From NCBI GenBank assembly GCA_940671915.1, contig CALNVZ010003434.1, positions 10,670,000-10,733,999 of the forward strand: a DNA stretch of 64,000 bases. Direction: 5' to 3'. This DNA comes from Paracentrotus lividus. Its lineage: Eukaryota > Echinodermata > Echinoidea > Camarodonta > Echinidae. Shown here one piece after another: positions 1 to 10,334 of the stretch (within the stretch, counting starts at the first letter, position 1; the number at the start of each line of letters is the position of its first letter). The notes beneath the pieces were generated by a model. It worked only from the letters and a program-made list of their open reading frames with translations. It made no database searches and was not told the origin of the DNA. A program made the translations under genes and the position numbers.

Positions 1-195
1 GAAAGAAGGATAAAACAAAGAAATACATAAGAATTTATAGGAGAGAACAGGAAAGAAGGATAAAACAAAGAAATACATGAGAAATGGTAGGTAGACCAGA
101 TGACGAAAGCAACACAAAGTAACACATTTAAATGATAGAAAAGAAGGTAACAGAAAGACAAAACAAAGAAATACATATGAATTGGTTTAAAGAAG
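1..195 (+). repeat. Purine-rich tandem repeat
   Basis: GAAAGAAGGATAAAACAAAG followed by AAATACAT begins at 1 and 51, with a degenerate third copy near 141-180. It is low-complexity A/G-rich DNA with no coding signal. It is followed to about 420 by a more CG-rich stretch with nothing recognisable. Confidence 0.7.
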
Positions 196-606
196 AAGAA
201 ATACAGAGGAGATACACAGAAATGCTATTCACTGTCGTCTTCGCAGACTGCGAAAGCGCTTACAAGTCACGACGGTAGTGCGAGTGCGAGGAGGGTACGG
301 TCGATTAAACCCACCGTCTTGTTACCTACCGTACTGTTCCCGAAAGCTCATTAATACCGGTATTCTCCACGGTGAGCAACAGCTGACTTTGGCATGCATC
401 GGATGAGTTTCGCGGGGGATGCAAGGTCGGCTCAAATCTAACGTTAGACATAACATAGTCTAAATTAGACCGTGTATCTTATTTTTAGATTTTCATTTTC
501 GGCATATAAACGATATATTGACTGCTTTTATTTTCGGGACACGGTCGTTTCTAGAATCGACTACCCCTGTGACCCTTAAAGAATAACAAGGACCAATCAA
601 TGCATT

Positions 607-1090
607 TATTTAAGATGAATATCCAAAAACCGACAACGAGAACACAAATCATGTTTTTACTTTCCTGATTGACAGCACAGTGAAATTAAATCTTTACTAG
701 CATAACGGGTTTTTATTCCATTAGTCCATAAATCATTCCATACATCCTGAAATCGAGACCGATCGAGACGAGACATTTCTTTTAAATGAATATCAATCAA
801 CTGACGATTGAAATCTATATTTCTTTTTACTCTTTTTTTTCCTAATTGAAATTAAGAAAGAACAAATTTGACATCACTGTGAAATCCAATCTTAACCAGC
901 ATAACTGGTTTTTATTATATTCCGTAAAGAATTAAAGCATAAAGCATTGACCGAGTGAGGCATAAATGAACATCCAACAAATGACGACTAATACCAAACT
1001 ATGTTTAACTTTGTTTTCTTGCTTGCAATTTCGAAAGGAAAAATCGACTATATAGGGCAAAGTGACATTCGATCACTACCAGTATCAGAG
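607..1090 (+). repeat. Degenerate tandem repeat, about 190 bp, three units
   Basis: Each unit has ATGAATATCCAA/ATGAACATCCAAC, a T-rich patch, then a GTGAAAT...ACCAGCATAAC-like end and GGTTTTTATT. The ends fall near 680-720, 880-920 and 1062-1085. No coding potential. Confidence 0.65.
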
Positions 1091-1252
1091 GCGTAACTAC
1101 GTGGTGGGGGGTGGGCAAGGTGCACGTGCCCCCAAAAATTAAATGCCCAGCTTTAAAAAATTCTAAAAACTTTCGCTAGCGCTTCGCGCTCGTATGATTT
1201 TACACGAACATATCAAATATAAAGCCAAAATTGCACGCTTTCACAATTTTTC

Positions 1253-1412
1253 ATTAGAAGTTGAAGGTTTCACGGTACACCAAGTAATCTTTCTTGAGGG
1301 TATGAGTGGTCCCGAAAAGGACCTACCCAATCTATTGGGTAGGTCCTTTTCAGGACCACGCATACCCTCAAGAAAGATTACTTGGTGTACCGTGAAACCT
1401 TCAACTTCTAAT
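1253..1412. repeat. Near-perfect 160 bp hairpin (79 bp arms, 2 bp loop)
   Basis: The arms run from ATTAGAAGTTGAAGG at 1253 to CCTTCAACTTCTAAT at 1412, with the centre ACCCAATCTATTGGGT at 1325-1340. I see only about two mismatched pairs in 79. It is probably a young hairpin MITE or a snap-back duplication. Transcripts would form a long double-stranded stem. Confidence 0.93.
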
Positions 1413-1504
1413 CGTTCTACCACCAGTGAAACCTTCAAAAAGAAAGGATTTTTCGATTTTTCAAAAGCTGGCGCTCCACGCTTGCATGTTTAAGTGAAGG
1501 GAAA

Positions 1505-1715
1505 TGGATAATTGTCCTCAGGGGGTAATTGTCCTTGGGGGGTAATTGTCCAGGGGGTAATGTCCGGGGGTAATGTCGGGGTAATTGTCCTCTGGGGGTA
1601 ATTGTCACAGGGTAATGGTCCACAGGGGTAATTGTCCGAGGGTGAATTGGTCGGGGGGGTAATTGGCCGTGGGTAGCTGGTCCGGGGTAATTGTCCGGGG
1701 GGGTTTGATCCTGAT
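1505..1715 (+). repeat. G-rich minisatellite, unit about GGGGGTAATTGTCC
   Basis: About 13 variant units of 12-20 bp, differing mainly in G-run length (GGGGGTAATTGTCC, GGGGTAATGTCC, GGGTAATGGTCC). The plus strand has many runs of three or more G and could form G-quadruplexes. A looser repeat of CATCTACC/CTGGGAGCATCTA words follows to about 1900. Confidence 0.9.
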
Positions 1716-2480
1716 AGGCGTCTAGGACATCTAACCTGGAGCATCTACGCAGCGACTTCACCCTGGGAGCATCTACCGCCCTGGCATCCAACACCGAAGA
1801 ACAGTCAGAGCTCCTAGCAAATCATCCCCTAGGGAACCTTACGCTCCCAGACATCTACCCTTCTCGACATTCACCTCTGACATTCACCCAGACAGTAACT
1901 GAAGATATTTACCCTAGAAATTGACTGGGCCCCACTATTTATACGCCCGACCCTCCCGGCGGCAGAATTACAACCCGAAAAGCAATACCGGGCGCCCCCC
2001 CATGCAGAAATTCCCAGATATAGATCTTACAATAATTACCGCTGAGACAAATCTTCAGGAACATACCTCGACTATTGGGTGTTTCTATTTGGTTTTTGTA
2101 TACGGTTGCCAGTCAATCTTACCGGTAAACCTTTTTTAATTCAAATTCTTTACTGTTCATTCAATTTAAGCGATAAATATACATGTACAATGTACATGTA
2201 TCAATCTGATTTAATACATTAGTTTGTCCATAAGGACTTTTTTTTGGGGGGGGGGGCAAAAAAAAATGGCACATTAGCATCTTTGGAATAATTAATGAAC
2301 AATTAGCTAAAATGCTAAAACTAAGGTGACATTTGGCTGAAAACTTGTTTGAATTAGAGGCTAATCTGTCTTTCAACTTAATTGACAATGCAATGTAAAT
2401 AAAGTATTAATGTTTATTGTTTTATCAACAGATCAGGGTTGAGGGAGGGAGAGTTGAGTTTCTATATGCATGCAATGAAT

Positions 2481-2716
2481 ATACTGTAAACGTGGAAATA
2501 TTCGCGGTACATTTATTTTCGCGGATTTCGCGCAAAGATCGTTCGGCGCGAATTTAAAAACACGCGAATATATGAGCATGATTTCTTATGCATGCTTTGA
2601 ATGGGGTTAATTGCGTTCGTACATAAATCCAGCGCGAATTTAAAAACCCGCAAATATGTTTTGCAGCCTCTAAGCGCGAAAAATTAATCGCGCGAAAATA
2701 ACAGCGAATACAGTAT
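2481..2716. mobile_element. MITE with ATACTGTA termini, CG-rich core
   Basis: It starts ATACTGTAAACGTGG and ends GCGAATACAGTAT. The interior is full of CGCG and GCGAAT words, unlike the surrounding AT-rich DNA. It ends 51 bp before the acceptor of exon 2768 and so may overlap branch-point sequence. Non-coding. Confidence 0.75.
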
Positions 2717-2767
2717 TTCATTGATTTAAGAAAATTCTAATGTAAGACTTGTTTGTTTGGTTGTTAG

Positions 2768-2871
2768 ATATCTTTGGAATCAGCGACCATGATCTGATGT
2801 TCTCCCAAGAAGCTCATCATGAACCAAGTCATGAGTTTGAGGAAGAAGGCAACCAGTATATTCAACAAAGG
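2768..2871 (+). CDS. ERCC6L: ERCC6L exon: segment just after the helicase core
   Basis: The acceptor is TTGTTAG (AG at 2766-2767) and the donor is AGG|GTAAGT at 2872. The exon begins with two bases of a split codon and reads IFGISDHDLMFSQEAHHE, then EFEEEGNQYIQQR. Human ERCC6L has GIAGISDHDLMYT...EESHYIQQR at the matching place. Its 3' end is the first unit of the intronic tandem array at 2839-3520. No exon upstream of this one is visible in the window. Confidence 0.9.
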
Positions 2872-5800
2872 GTAAGTTACAACTAAGATAAGGGAAGGAT
2901 AAGGGAAGAATAAGGGTAACATATACATGTATAGATCCATACCATGGGTTTGAGGAAGGAGGCAATCGGTTTATCTGACGAAGGGTAATTTAAAAGTTAG
3001 ATAAGGGAAGGGTAAGGGAATAATAAGGGTAAGATATGGGTAGATCCATACCATGGGTGTTAGGAAGAAGGCAACCAGTATATCCAACAAAGGGGTAATT
3101 TGAGAGTAAGATAAGGGAGGGATAAGGGTAAGATATGTGTAGATCCATACTAGGGATTTGAGGGAGAAGGCAACCAGTACATTAAAAAAAAAAGGGTAAG
3201 TTACAAGTAAGGTAAGGGAGGGACAAGGGAGGAATGAGGGTAAGATATACATAGATCCATAAGATGGGTCTGAGGAAGAAGGCAACCAGTATATCTAACA
3301 AGGGGTAAATTAAAGGAAGGATAAGGGTGAAATAAGGGTATGATGAAGGTAATATAGAACCATGACCTCATTTTTGAGGAAGAAGGCATCTAGATATATC
3401 CAAGAAAGGGTGAGAGAAGGTTGAAACAAGTATAAAGGCAAGGTAGAGCCATATTGTGGGTTTGTGGAAATTAGGCAACCAGTACTCAAATTAAGAGTAA
3501 AATAAGGGTAAAATATGGGAAAATGTTAACATTAGAAAAGGATGTCATTTGAGGCATTTTAAAATGTCATTGTATACTACTGAATTGTTTGATTTACATT
3601 AACGGTTTCATGGATTTGGTCCCATGTATGTACATGTATGATGTATCAACAAAACTTATCTCACTTGATACAGAGGCAAAGGGCACAGGATCTTGTAGCA
3701 CAGGAATCCGACCTGACGCGGAAGCTAAACGATCACATCAAGCGTGGTACGGAGGGTCCTGGTGGGTCCAAGAAGCGTTACTCCATGAATATCAACAGGG
3801 ACAGGCTACACAGTGAGTGGGCGGAGAAGACGGGAGAGGGTGTCATCAACCCACCCCTTCAGAACATCCCCAAACATTACAAACCTGGTGAGTGGTTGAT
3901 GATCAATAGTAGGCCTAATTTTGTTTTGTTGTTCATGTATGTTGTCTTTGAAATACCATCAACCCAAATCACCAGCGTGCTAACCAGGGTTTGAGATTGA
4001 TTTTGAATAAACTTCAAATCTATTAAGAACTGAAATTTCCCTGGTATTTACTTTTTTATTTATTTATTTTTTTATTTTTTTTCATTTTGATTGATATTGC
4101 AAACCACTGAATGGTCTTTAATTCAACAACACAAAAAATATTGCCATATGATTTGCCAAATTCTGAACTGCTTGTGAAAAAATGTTTGTCACCCTATTGT
4201 TCACAAAAATACCTTAAAATATTGGAAAAAAGAATACTGCAACCCTTTTACCTGCATACTGCTTGGGAAATAATTATTAGACCAAACCTTATGAGAGCTT
4301 TGTAGGAAAGTGGGCTGATAATTATTGCTCAAACTATAGAATTATGCTATCAATATACTTGACCTCAAACAAGTAAACCTTGCATTCGTCGAAATGTCAA
4401 AATCAAAGACCTGTCAGTAGCATAGCAGAGTGTCAGATATATTCATTGAAATAAAATATTGAATATTAACAAAAAGAGAGATGGAAAAAAAAATGCAACA
4501 AACTTGAAGATTGCATGAATCAACAAATTTGGGGGTCCCCCCAAAATTGACTTTGTACGTTGACTGTAGTAGCTCCATATTCAAGCTTTGGTAAATCACA
4601 AATTTCAATGATTCTTATCAATGCTATTTTTCATCTGTCACAGAGGATAGACCACCACCAAGAGGAGCAAACATGGCTGTTGAAGATTTGGACCGAACCA
4701 TGGAGGAATTAACCCTGGATGAGTCTCGGATCAGTGTTGATCCAGAAGAAGAGGATTTGGCACAACGTTCTCCTGGTTTCCAGAGCGCTGGTTCAGAAGG
4801 GAGCGAGGAGGAGGAGGAGGTAGTGATTATTGATGCATCTCCACCGGGGAGTGATGCTGAGGAGGATGGAGGAAGCCGACCCACCAGTGTCTTTGTGATA
4901 AGCGATGACTCAAGACCCGGGAGCAGGAACGAGGATAGCTCAAGACCCGGTAGCAGGGTTGAGGACAAAGCTTTCATAGGAGAATCGTATCTCCCGGAGG
5001 ATGGCAGCCGTGGTTACTATGACGATACCGGAAGCAGGAATACCACTAACGATAACGGCAGAGCAAGGTCCAAACTTGACCAGGACGAGGATATGGAGGA
5101 TTACATTGATGATCGCAGCGATAGCTTTCAGAGTGACCCTCAAGGACTAAGAAGTCGGGAGGGATCAGAGAGGAGTGGTGATGATAGCCTGGAACTGGTT
5201 GTTGGCAGGACCCCACCACCAAAGCCACAAAGCAGTGGTTTCCAAGAACCTGACACCATTGGCGAGTTTTGTAGAGATAGAAATGACTTTGATACAGGTG
5301 CGACCAATGATGATAGTGGATCAAGGAGGAGGAGCAGAGAAGAGGAATCAAAATATGTGATGCCATCCGATACCGACAGCTACGGGATGATGGAGGTGAG
5401 TAGTGGGCAGCCATCTGATCTGCCTTACTTCAATGCCACCAAACAACTGTCCCTGGAAGAGTCCCGATCGTTGGCGTCCAGCGGCCAGGCGAGTAGAGGC
5501 GACGGAACGGAGTCCAAAGTGGATACGATTGAGTGGGAAAATGGTGAATGTTCCTCCCAGGGTATGAGACCCGTATCAGGAGAGAGGATGAGGGACCAGG
5601 ATGCGAGCATGGATGCAGCAGATGATGATGTTGTACTAGACAGTGAAGATGATGATGATGGTGGTAGTTATGGAGAGGTAGTGGAGGTGTCCATCTCAAG
5701 TTTCTGTTGCCAGGCTGCTGATGGTGATGTAAGTCAAATCATGGATGTAGGCATCGCTGCAGGTACCACAAACACAGAAAGACAAAATCAATCAATGCCA

Positions 5801-8800
5801 CTATCTGACAATGAAAGTGGTATATTTCATGATGCGGATGGAATAACCTCAGAGATGGCAAGGCCTGATTCTTCAGATCACCAAGAGGATGGAGTTGAAG
5901 ATGAGGAGAGCTATGAAGACGTATCCATGGCAAGCTTCTCAGTACAGACCGAGGATGTGGATGACCAGAAAAATGTGCATTCAACAAACTCTGAATATCA
6001 TCAAGATAAACTCAATTCACCATATGATACCAATGAGGAAGGAAGATACGGATGTAATGCCCCAGGACCAAAAGAAGGAACAGCACCTGAAGGCATCGAT
6101 CTTGATGCAACATCACGTTTCCTTGGACTCACTTCGGAGGAGAGCCCATTTCTTGGCACCTCGTCCCCCGTTGTTAAAGCACGCCACATCAGGAGGATAG
6201 TTTCAGATGACGAGGATGAGGAGGAGGAGGCTGTGTTTGATAGGGATGTTATCAATGGAAGCAGTGGTGGATTCCTTAGTGGTGAGGGACTCCCCAGGAG
6301 GAGTGATGGGTCGAGGGGCGAAGAGACTGGAATGAGAAAGAGGAAGTCCATCTCGAGGAGGAAGAAACCATCCAGTGTGCTGGTAGATGATAGTGATGAT
6401 GAGGAAGAGGATGTAAGGAGGTCAAGTAAATCCACAAAGTCATCCCTGGATGATGAGCAGAGTGCAGTCCTAGAAGGTACAATATCTACAGATTTTGGAG
6501 ATTTGAAATAATTTGAGACAAACAGTTCTTTCTGCTCTGATAGTAGTTAAAGCAAATTTTTCTAATGGATGTCTTCACACTAAACATCACTATTTAAATT
6601 ATCTTTGTTATAATCGTAAAGTCAGGCATTCATCACTTTCACCTCCATCAGGGATGTATACAGTAATGCTTCCACTTGAGATGTTGTTGAAATACAGTCC
6701 ACTCCCATTATTGCGTGGTTTTGGGGACCAAGCCAATTACCTTGTTAAACTAAACACAAAACAACTTTGGTTTTCATAAATGGGATAGGATTAAGTGCCT
6801 CATTAATCTTGTATTATCTGCATTCATTATCATGGGAGTGTACTGAAATTTAACTCGACAAAGGATAATTAAATATCATAAGGGCTGATGAGATTAATGC
6901 TCAAAATAGACCGGGCTCAAGATTTTTTGGCAAGGTTAGTCACCAAGCAGCCCTAGATTCTTATTTCAAAAAAATATTTATAGAGATACTCATTTGATAA
7001 AAGAGCCTCTAGGGGAAAAATAGAGATACATGTATGTAGAGGTTTGGAGTAGTGCAATGACTTAATTCAAGCCTTTTGGCCTTACAAAATTTCTCTTGTA
7101 ACATTGATCCTATAGAATTAATGTAAACATATGCTTTGCCTACTGTTTTCTTTTTTTCATGCAATATCAAATACCCAGTGCAAATACAGTTTCATTTTTC
7201 ATGATCACTTACAGACAGTATGGGTGACTTCATCGTGGGGGATTCTGATGAAGAACAGTCTTTCGATGAACAGTCAATTGGTAAGGTTAAAGTACATGTT
7301 CTTGTAGTGTTTGCATGTGTACATGATGCTTAATCGATGTGTTGGTTCACTGGATAGAGCGTCCGCCTCATAATCGGGCCGTGTCATGCCAAAAGATGTT
7401 AAAAAACGGTAGTTGCTGCTACCCTGTTTGGGCGTTCACCAAGAAGGGGATAAAGCAGGTTAGGCCCCCCTTCAGATCTTGGCCGCCGATCGTGCGAGCG
7501 CCGCGAAAATTTGCACAATAGTAGTGTGCGATGTAATCTACAAGACTGTATACCGGTAGTTTGTTTTTCCAAAATAATGTCTTTTTAATTTATATTAATA
7601 AATTATGCTCATTTATGCATGAAATCATATTTTTTGCTCTAAATCATTAAATAAAGTTCCTAGAATGCTAATTCTTGGTGTAAATATTGTTTGTAGCATT
7701 TCTAAGGATTGTACGTGAAAAAAATTTTGGTATGTAATTCAATTTTTTTATGTATTTTATTGTTTTGTGAATTTCTTATGTATTTTACTGTTTTTTTTTG
7801 TTTGGAAAACTTTGGTCATTATTTATTTCTGAATATTACAGCAATATCCGTACACTCAATTTTGTTCAAATTAGTTTAAGTTGCGTAAGATGTTAGAGAA
7901 TAAAGTCATAAATGCGCGGAGCGCGAAAATTTTTTTTCGGCGACATGACCGCACGAAATGTCGAGGGGGGGGGTGTAATTAGGCCCCCCCGGCCCTTTTA
8001 GGGTTAAAGCCATTTTTCAACGAAAGAAACCAGATTGGAAGTTTATGTGTATATCAATGGACTGAAAGACTTTGCTTCTAAATGTATATCCTATGTGATG
8101 TCGTGCAATATTGGCCCTAACTTGTGGAATATTTCTAGTATCCCATTCTGAGCTCTTCAATAAAATATGATTATATTGTTCAAAATCCCAGAAGTGCATG
8201 TTAAAGTTTGATTTCTCATATTCCAGAACAAACATGGAAAAGAACTGCATGGTCTCAAAAGTAAACATTAAAAAGTACCCCCCCAAAAAAAATATTTTGT
8301 GAAAAATCACTCAAAACAGCTCTACCAGCGAGCAGAAATGTAGTATGTACAGTAAGCTTAACCCTTTAGCACCTAGAGACTGCGTGAAAAGTGTCAGTTT
8401 ACTCACTAGCGGAAAGGGTTATGCTGGGTTTCAGTCATGTTTTTCCAATAACAATAGCTCTTAAAACATATTTTCTTGTGTAGAATCGGACAGCACACAC
8501 CCAATGGGTAATCCACAAGAAGTATTGGCATGTTTCATCACATATTTTTTATACAACCTTGACTAAAGCGTGCTTAAGAAAGGGGCGGTTTGGGGCGGTT
8601 TAGTGAGTAAGCTGAGGGGCAGTCTCAGGCGGTTTAGGTGCTAAAGGGTTAAAGTTTGATGGTATGTGGCCTTTAGAAATTGTCTTTATTTGATTGTTAA
8701 TGTATCTTCAGTTTGATAATGATGATATTTTTATCTGTCCCCTGTTCAGACAAAGATGCTGTAATTGACGATAGTCTTGATGCAACAGAGGAATTCCCAC

Positions 8801-10334
8801 CAGAAGAGGAAAGAAAAGAAGAAGAAGAAGAAGAAGAAGATGATGAAGGAGAAAAAGAGGAAGAAGAAGAAGATGAAGGAGAAGAGGAAGAAAATGTTGG
8901 ACGGAAAAGGAGAAAGAAGCATGTGATCGTTAGCGATGATGAAAACGAGGATGACAATGATGAGGAAAATGATGAAAATCACATGAGTAGCACCAAAGCG
9001 GGTAAAGAACATTCCAAATCAGACATGAAAAGTGACTTCATTGTCACAGAGACAGCAGAGGTTAGGAGCGCATCTTTTGATACCGGTAGAGTATCGGACG
9101 ATGAAAGCGAGGAAACGGCTTTGAAAGACAATGAGGAGCACTCAGAACTTGAGGATGAGGAAGGGGAAGAAGAAGATGTGGAGTACAGTGAGGAAAACAT
9201 TGTAGATGAGGAGGAGGATGAGGAGGAGGAGGAGGAGGAGAGCGATGTAAGTGGGAGTGAAGAAAAATTAAGTGATGAAAAGCGGGAGGAATACAAGGCT
9301 CTTGTCAAGAAGGGAATGTGAGTATATACATGTATTTTAGCCATCTTAACATTAACTTGTTTAAATGTTGGTTTGTATGTTCAATATTTGTTTTTCTCAC
9401 ACAGGGCCTCTTGGGAGAACATTGCTCGCCACAGATGGGGTTATCCTGTTTAAGATGATAATGAACACCTGTTTGATAAATGTATATATCTAATTATTAC
9501 AATTTTAAAAAATGTAGCCCAATGGTTTTAACATTTGCAATTTCAGTCCACTCCCATATCAATGAACACAGATACAACACAATTTCTTATAACAATCTGC
9601 CGGACCCAGTTTCAAAACACCTAAACTGAAATGGGATTTTGTTATAATGAGGTGTTTAGCGTGGTCCTAACGCCTTGTTAGGGGAGTGAACTGTATTGCT
9701 ATTTGTGAATCTATGATTTTCTTCACATCCATCATTCCAACACATTCATTGACAAATCCAGGATTTTGTCTGTTTTCTTCATGCAGGAAGGTTCCTAATG
9801 TGTCATAAATTTTAGTGGAGTAATGGTTTCCCCTAAAATAAGTCTTACAGATTACTTTTCTAATTTTTGTTGGTAACCATCTAGTTATTAAATGGGAACT
9901 TGAAAATGTGTTTTTTCTTTGATTTGCATTAAGTTTTGCTAGTACATGTATGTCAATGAAGTAACAAATGTTGCATTTTCCTTCTTTCCCCACTCTCTTT
10001 CTTTTCTCTCTTTCTTGCTCTCTATGTCTCACTTCTCACTTTGTCTTTTTATCTCCCTCTATCTGTTACACGTACCACTCTACATCTCCTTCCGTTTATC
10101 GAACTCTGTCTGTCTGTCTCTCTCACTCTCTCCCTCTCTCTCTGTTTGTGTCTATATATATCTATCTCACTCACTCACTCTGTTATGTATGTCTTCCTGC
10201 CTAGGTCAAGGATGTCTGAAGGTGATCGCAAAGGTGCCTTACGTTCCTTCCTGCGAGCTCTGTATATCGACACAAGCAGTAAACAACTCCAACTCATCGT
10301 TCTTAAACTCAAAGAGCAGCTCCAGATTCAGTGA
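2768..10334 (+). CDS. ERCC6L: ERCC6L/PICH-like DNA translocase, C-terminal part (six exons, 5' end outside window)
   Basis: Joined exons 2768-2871, 3674-3887, 4644-6476, 7215-7280, 8750-9317 and 10205-10334 give an open frame of 970 residues ending in TGA, with matching intron phases (0,1,1,1,2) and GT-AG borders. Three segments match vertebrate ERCC6L in order: GISDHDLM...YIQQR following the SNF2 helicase core; the PICH family domain core (ARHIRRIVSDDEDEEEE, human ARRIVSDGEDED); and the C-terminal TPR-like segment EEYKALVKKGM...ALRSFLRALYID (human YETLVKRGKEL...ALNCLVKALDI). Between them lies a long acidic, Ser-rich, probably disordered stretch. The family is an SNF2 ATPase that binds ultrafine anaphase DNA bridges and works with PLK1 and BEND3; that role is family knowledge, since no ATPase motif is in the window. 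The identity is strong; orthology is inferred from three short blocks. Confidence 0.9.
2839..3520 (+). repeat. Tandem array seeded by an ERCC6L exon end and donor (7 units, 88-113 bp)
   Basis: The last 33 bp of exon 2768-2871, its donor and about 75 bp of intron recur with repeat starts at 2839, 2952, 3061, 3160, 3272, 3376 and 3464. Each unit has GAGGAAGAAGGCAACCAG-type exon sequence, then CAACAAAGG and a GGGTAA donor, then a run of AGATAAGGG words and TAGATCCATA. Unit 4 (start 3160) keeps a perfect GTAAGT donor. Most copies carry in-frame stops, so they are probably not coding. Confidence 0.93.
3674..3887 (+). CDS. ERCC6L: ERCC6L exon: RQRAQDLVAQESDL segment
   Basis: The acceptor is GATACAG at 3673 and the donor G|GTGAGT at 3888. 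It enters in phase 0 and leaves in phase 1. It reads RQRAQDLVAQESDLTRKL, matching human VQKAQFLVEFESQNKEFL, then a Lys/Arg-rich stretch ending PKHYKPE across the junction. The acceptor lies beyond all the repeat copies of the preceding exon end, so every duplicated donor could in principle be joined to it. Confidence 0.85.
4644..6476 (+). CDS. ERCC6L: ERCC6L large central exon with PICH family domain
   Basis: An 1833 bp exon; the acceptor is CTGTCACAG (AG at 4642-4643) and the donor is GAAG|GTACAA at 6477. Without splicing the frame would end 11 codons later at 6511. The translation is acidic and Ser/Asp/Glu-rich, with repeated SRPGSR motifs near its start and many possible phosphorylation sites, so it is probably disordered. 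The only strongly conserved block is VVKARHIRRIVSDDEDEEEE followed by a Lys/Arg patch (KRKSISRRKK), equivalent to the human PICH family domain. The ATG at 4673 is internal and is not a start codon, since the frame continues upstream through the exon into 3887. Confidence 0.88.
6695..6845. mobile_element. MITE with CAGTNCACTCCCAT ends (copy 1)
   Basis: It starts CAGTCCACTCCCATTATTG and ends CATGGGAGTGTACTG. The same end sequence recurs at 9544-9693 and 12679-12922, with a single end near 11785-11808. CAGT ends suggest a Tc1/mariner or pogo-type non-autonomous family. Confidence 0.75.
7215..7280 (+). CDS. ERCC6L: ERCC6L small exon (DSMGDFIVGDSDEEQ)
   Basis: A 66 bp exon with acceptor CACTTACAG (AG at 7213-7214) and donor ATTG|GTAAGG. 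It enters and leaves in phase 1, so skipping it would keep the reading frame; it may be a cassette exon. It encodes DSMGDFIVGDSDEEQSFDEQ. Evidence is splice sites, phase and acidic composition like its neighbours; no direct homology was seen. Confidence 0.72.
7330..7455 (+). mobile_element. tRNA-derived SINE fragment
   Basis: TTGGTTCACTGGATAGAGCG then TCCGCCTCATAATCGGG resembles the A-box half of a tRNA. It is followed by CATGCCAAAAGATGTTAAAA and TAGTTGCTGCTACCCTG, a tail I associate with echinoderm SINEs. The B box is missing, so the copy is deleted internally. Confidence 0.5.
7456..8005. mobile_element. Probable repeat element with GGCCCCCC-type ends
   Basis: The left edge (TTAGGCCCCCCTTCAG, then GCGAGCGCCGCGAAAATTTG) and right edge (GGAGCGCGAAAATTTTTTTT, then TAATTAGGCCCCCCC) share CG-rich words in opposite orientation around an AT-rich core. 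It lies inside an ERCC6L intron. The boundaries are approximate. Confidence 0.4.
8358..8652. mobile_element. piggyBac-like MITE with TTAA target duplications
   Basis: TTAA at 8358-8361 and 8649-8652 flank an element that starts CCCTTTAGCACCTAGAGACTG and ends CAGTCTCAGGC...GGTGCTAAAGGG (8362-8648, 287 bp). TTAA duplications with CCCTTT ends are the piggyBac superfamily signature. No transposase. It lies 98 bp before exon 8750. Confidence 0.85.
8750..9317 (+). CDS. ERCC6L: ERCC6L acidic exon leading into the C-terminal TPR-like segment
   Basis: A 568 bp exon; the acceptor is CCTGTTCAG (AG at 8748-8749) and the donor is GGAAT|GTGAGT. Most of it encodes Glu/Asp tracts from GAA/GAG/GAT runs that behave like coding microsatellites, with one basic patch (GRKRRKKHVIVSDDENED). 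It ends EEYKALVKKGM, matching the start of the human C-terminal TPR-like segment (YETLVKRGKEL). Lengths of the Glu runs probably vary between alleles. Confidence 0.87.
9544..9693. mobile_element. MITE with CAGTNCACTCCCAT ends (copy 2)
   Basis: It starts CAGTCCACTCCCATATCAAT and ends TTAGGGGAGTGAACTG, 150 bp, within the last ERCC6L intron. The interior shares GTTATAATGAGGTG and GTGGTCCT words with the copy at 12679. Confidence 0.75.
9985..10200 (+). repeat. CT-rich tract before the last ERCC6L exon
   Basis: About 215 bp of TCTC/CTTT/TGTC words with embedded CTCT and CTCACTCA microsatellites. It forms an unusually long polypyrimidine run directly upstream of the acceptor at 10204. Confidence 0.85.
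10205..10334 (+). CDS. ERCC6L: ERCC6L last exon with stop codon
   Basis: The acceptor is CTTCCTGCCTAG after a long CT-rich tract (about 9985-10200). The split ATG codon continues as SRMSEGDRKGALRSFLRAL, then YIDTSSKQLQLIVLKLKEQL, and ends at TGA 10332-10334. It aligns with the human C-terminus (ALNCLVKALDIK...LSLYKQL). The last 15 or so codons and the stop are unit 1 of a tandem array that fills the 3'UTR to about 10865. Confidence 0.9.

Noticed and set aside
1194-1493. 99-residue plus-strand frame
   Set aside because: It runs through the 160 bp hairpin, so both halves mirror each other; no family match.
1435-1794. Pro-rich minus-strand frames (GQLPP repeats)
   Set aside because: Translation of the GTAATTGTCC minisatellite.
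2971-3389. Minus-strand hydrophobic frames with repeated peptides
   Set aside because: Antisense of the ERCC6L exon-end tandem array.
4673-4675. ATG as the start codon of a separate 612-residue gene
   Set aside because: The frame is open upstream through a good acceptor and joins in phase to exon 3674-3887; the PICH matches span the junction.
8697-9344. Minus-strand Ser-rich frames opposite the ERCC6L acidic exon
   Set aside because: They are the antisense of Glu/Asp codons (GAA/GAG/GAT to TTC/CTC/ATC) and lack splice or homology support.
9412-9452. Possible extra ERCC6L exon (ASWENIARHRWGYPV)
   Set aside because: It ends in a stop, and exon 10205 gives a better match to the conserved C-terminus with matching phase.
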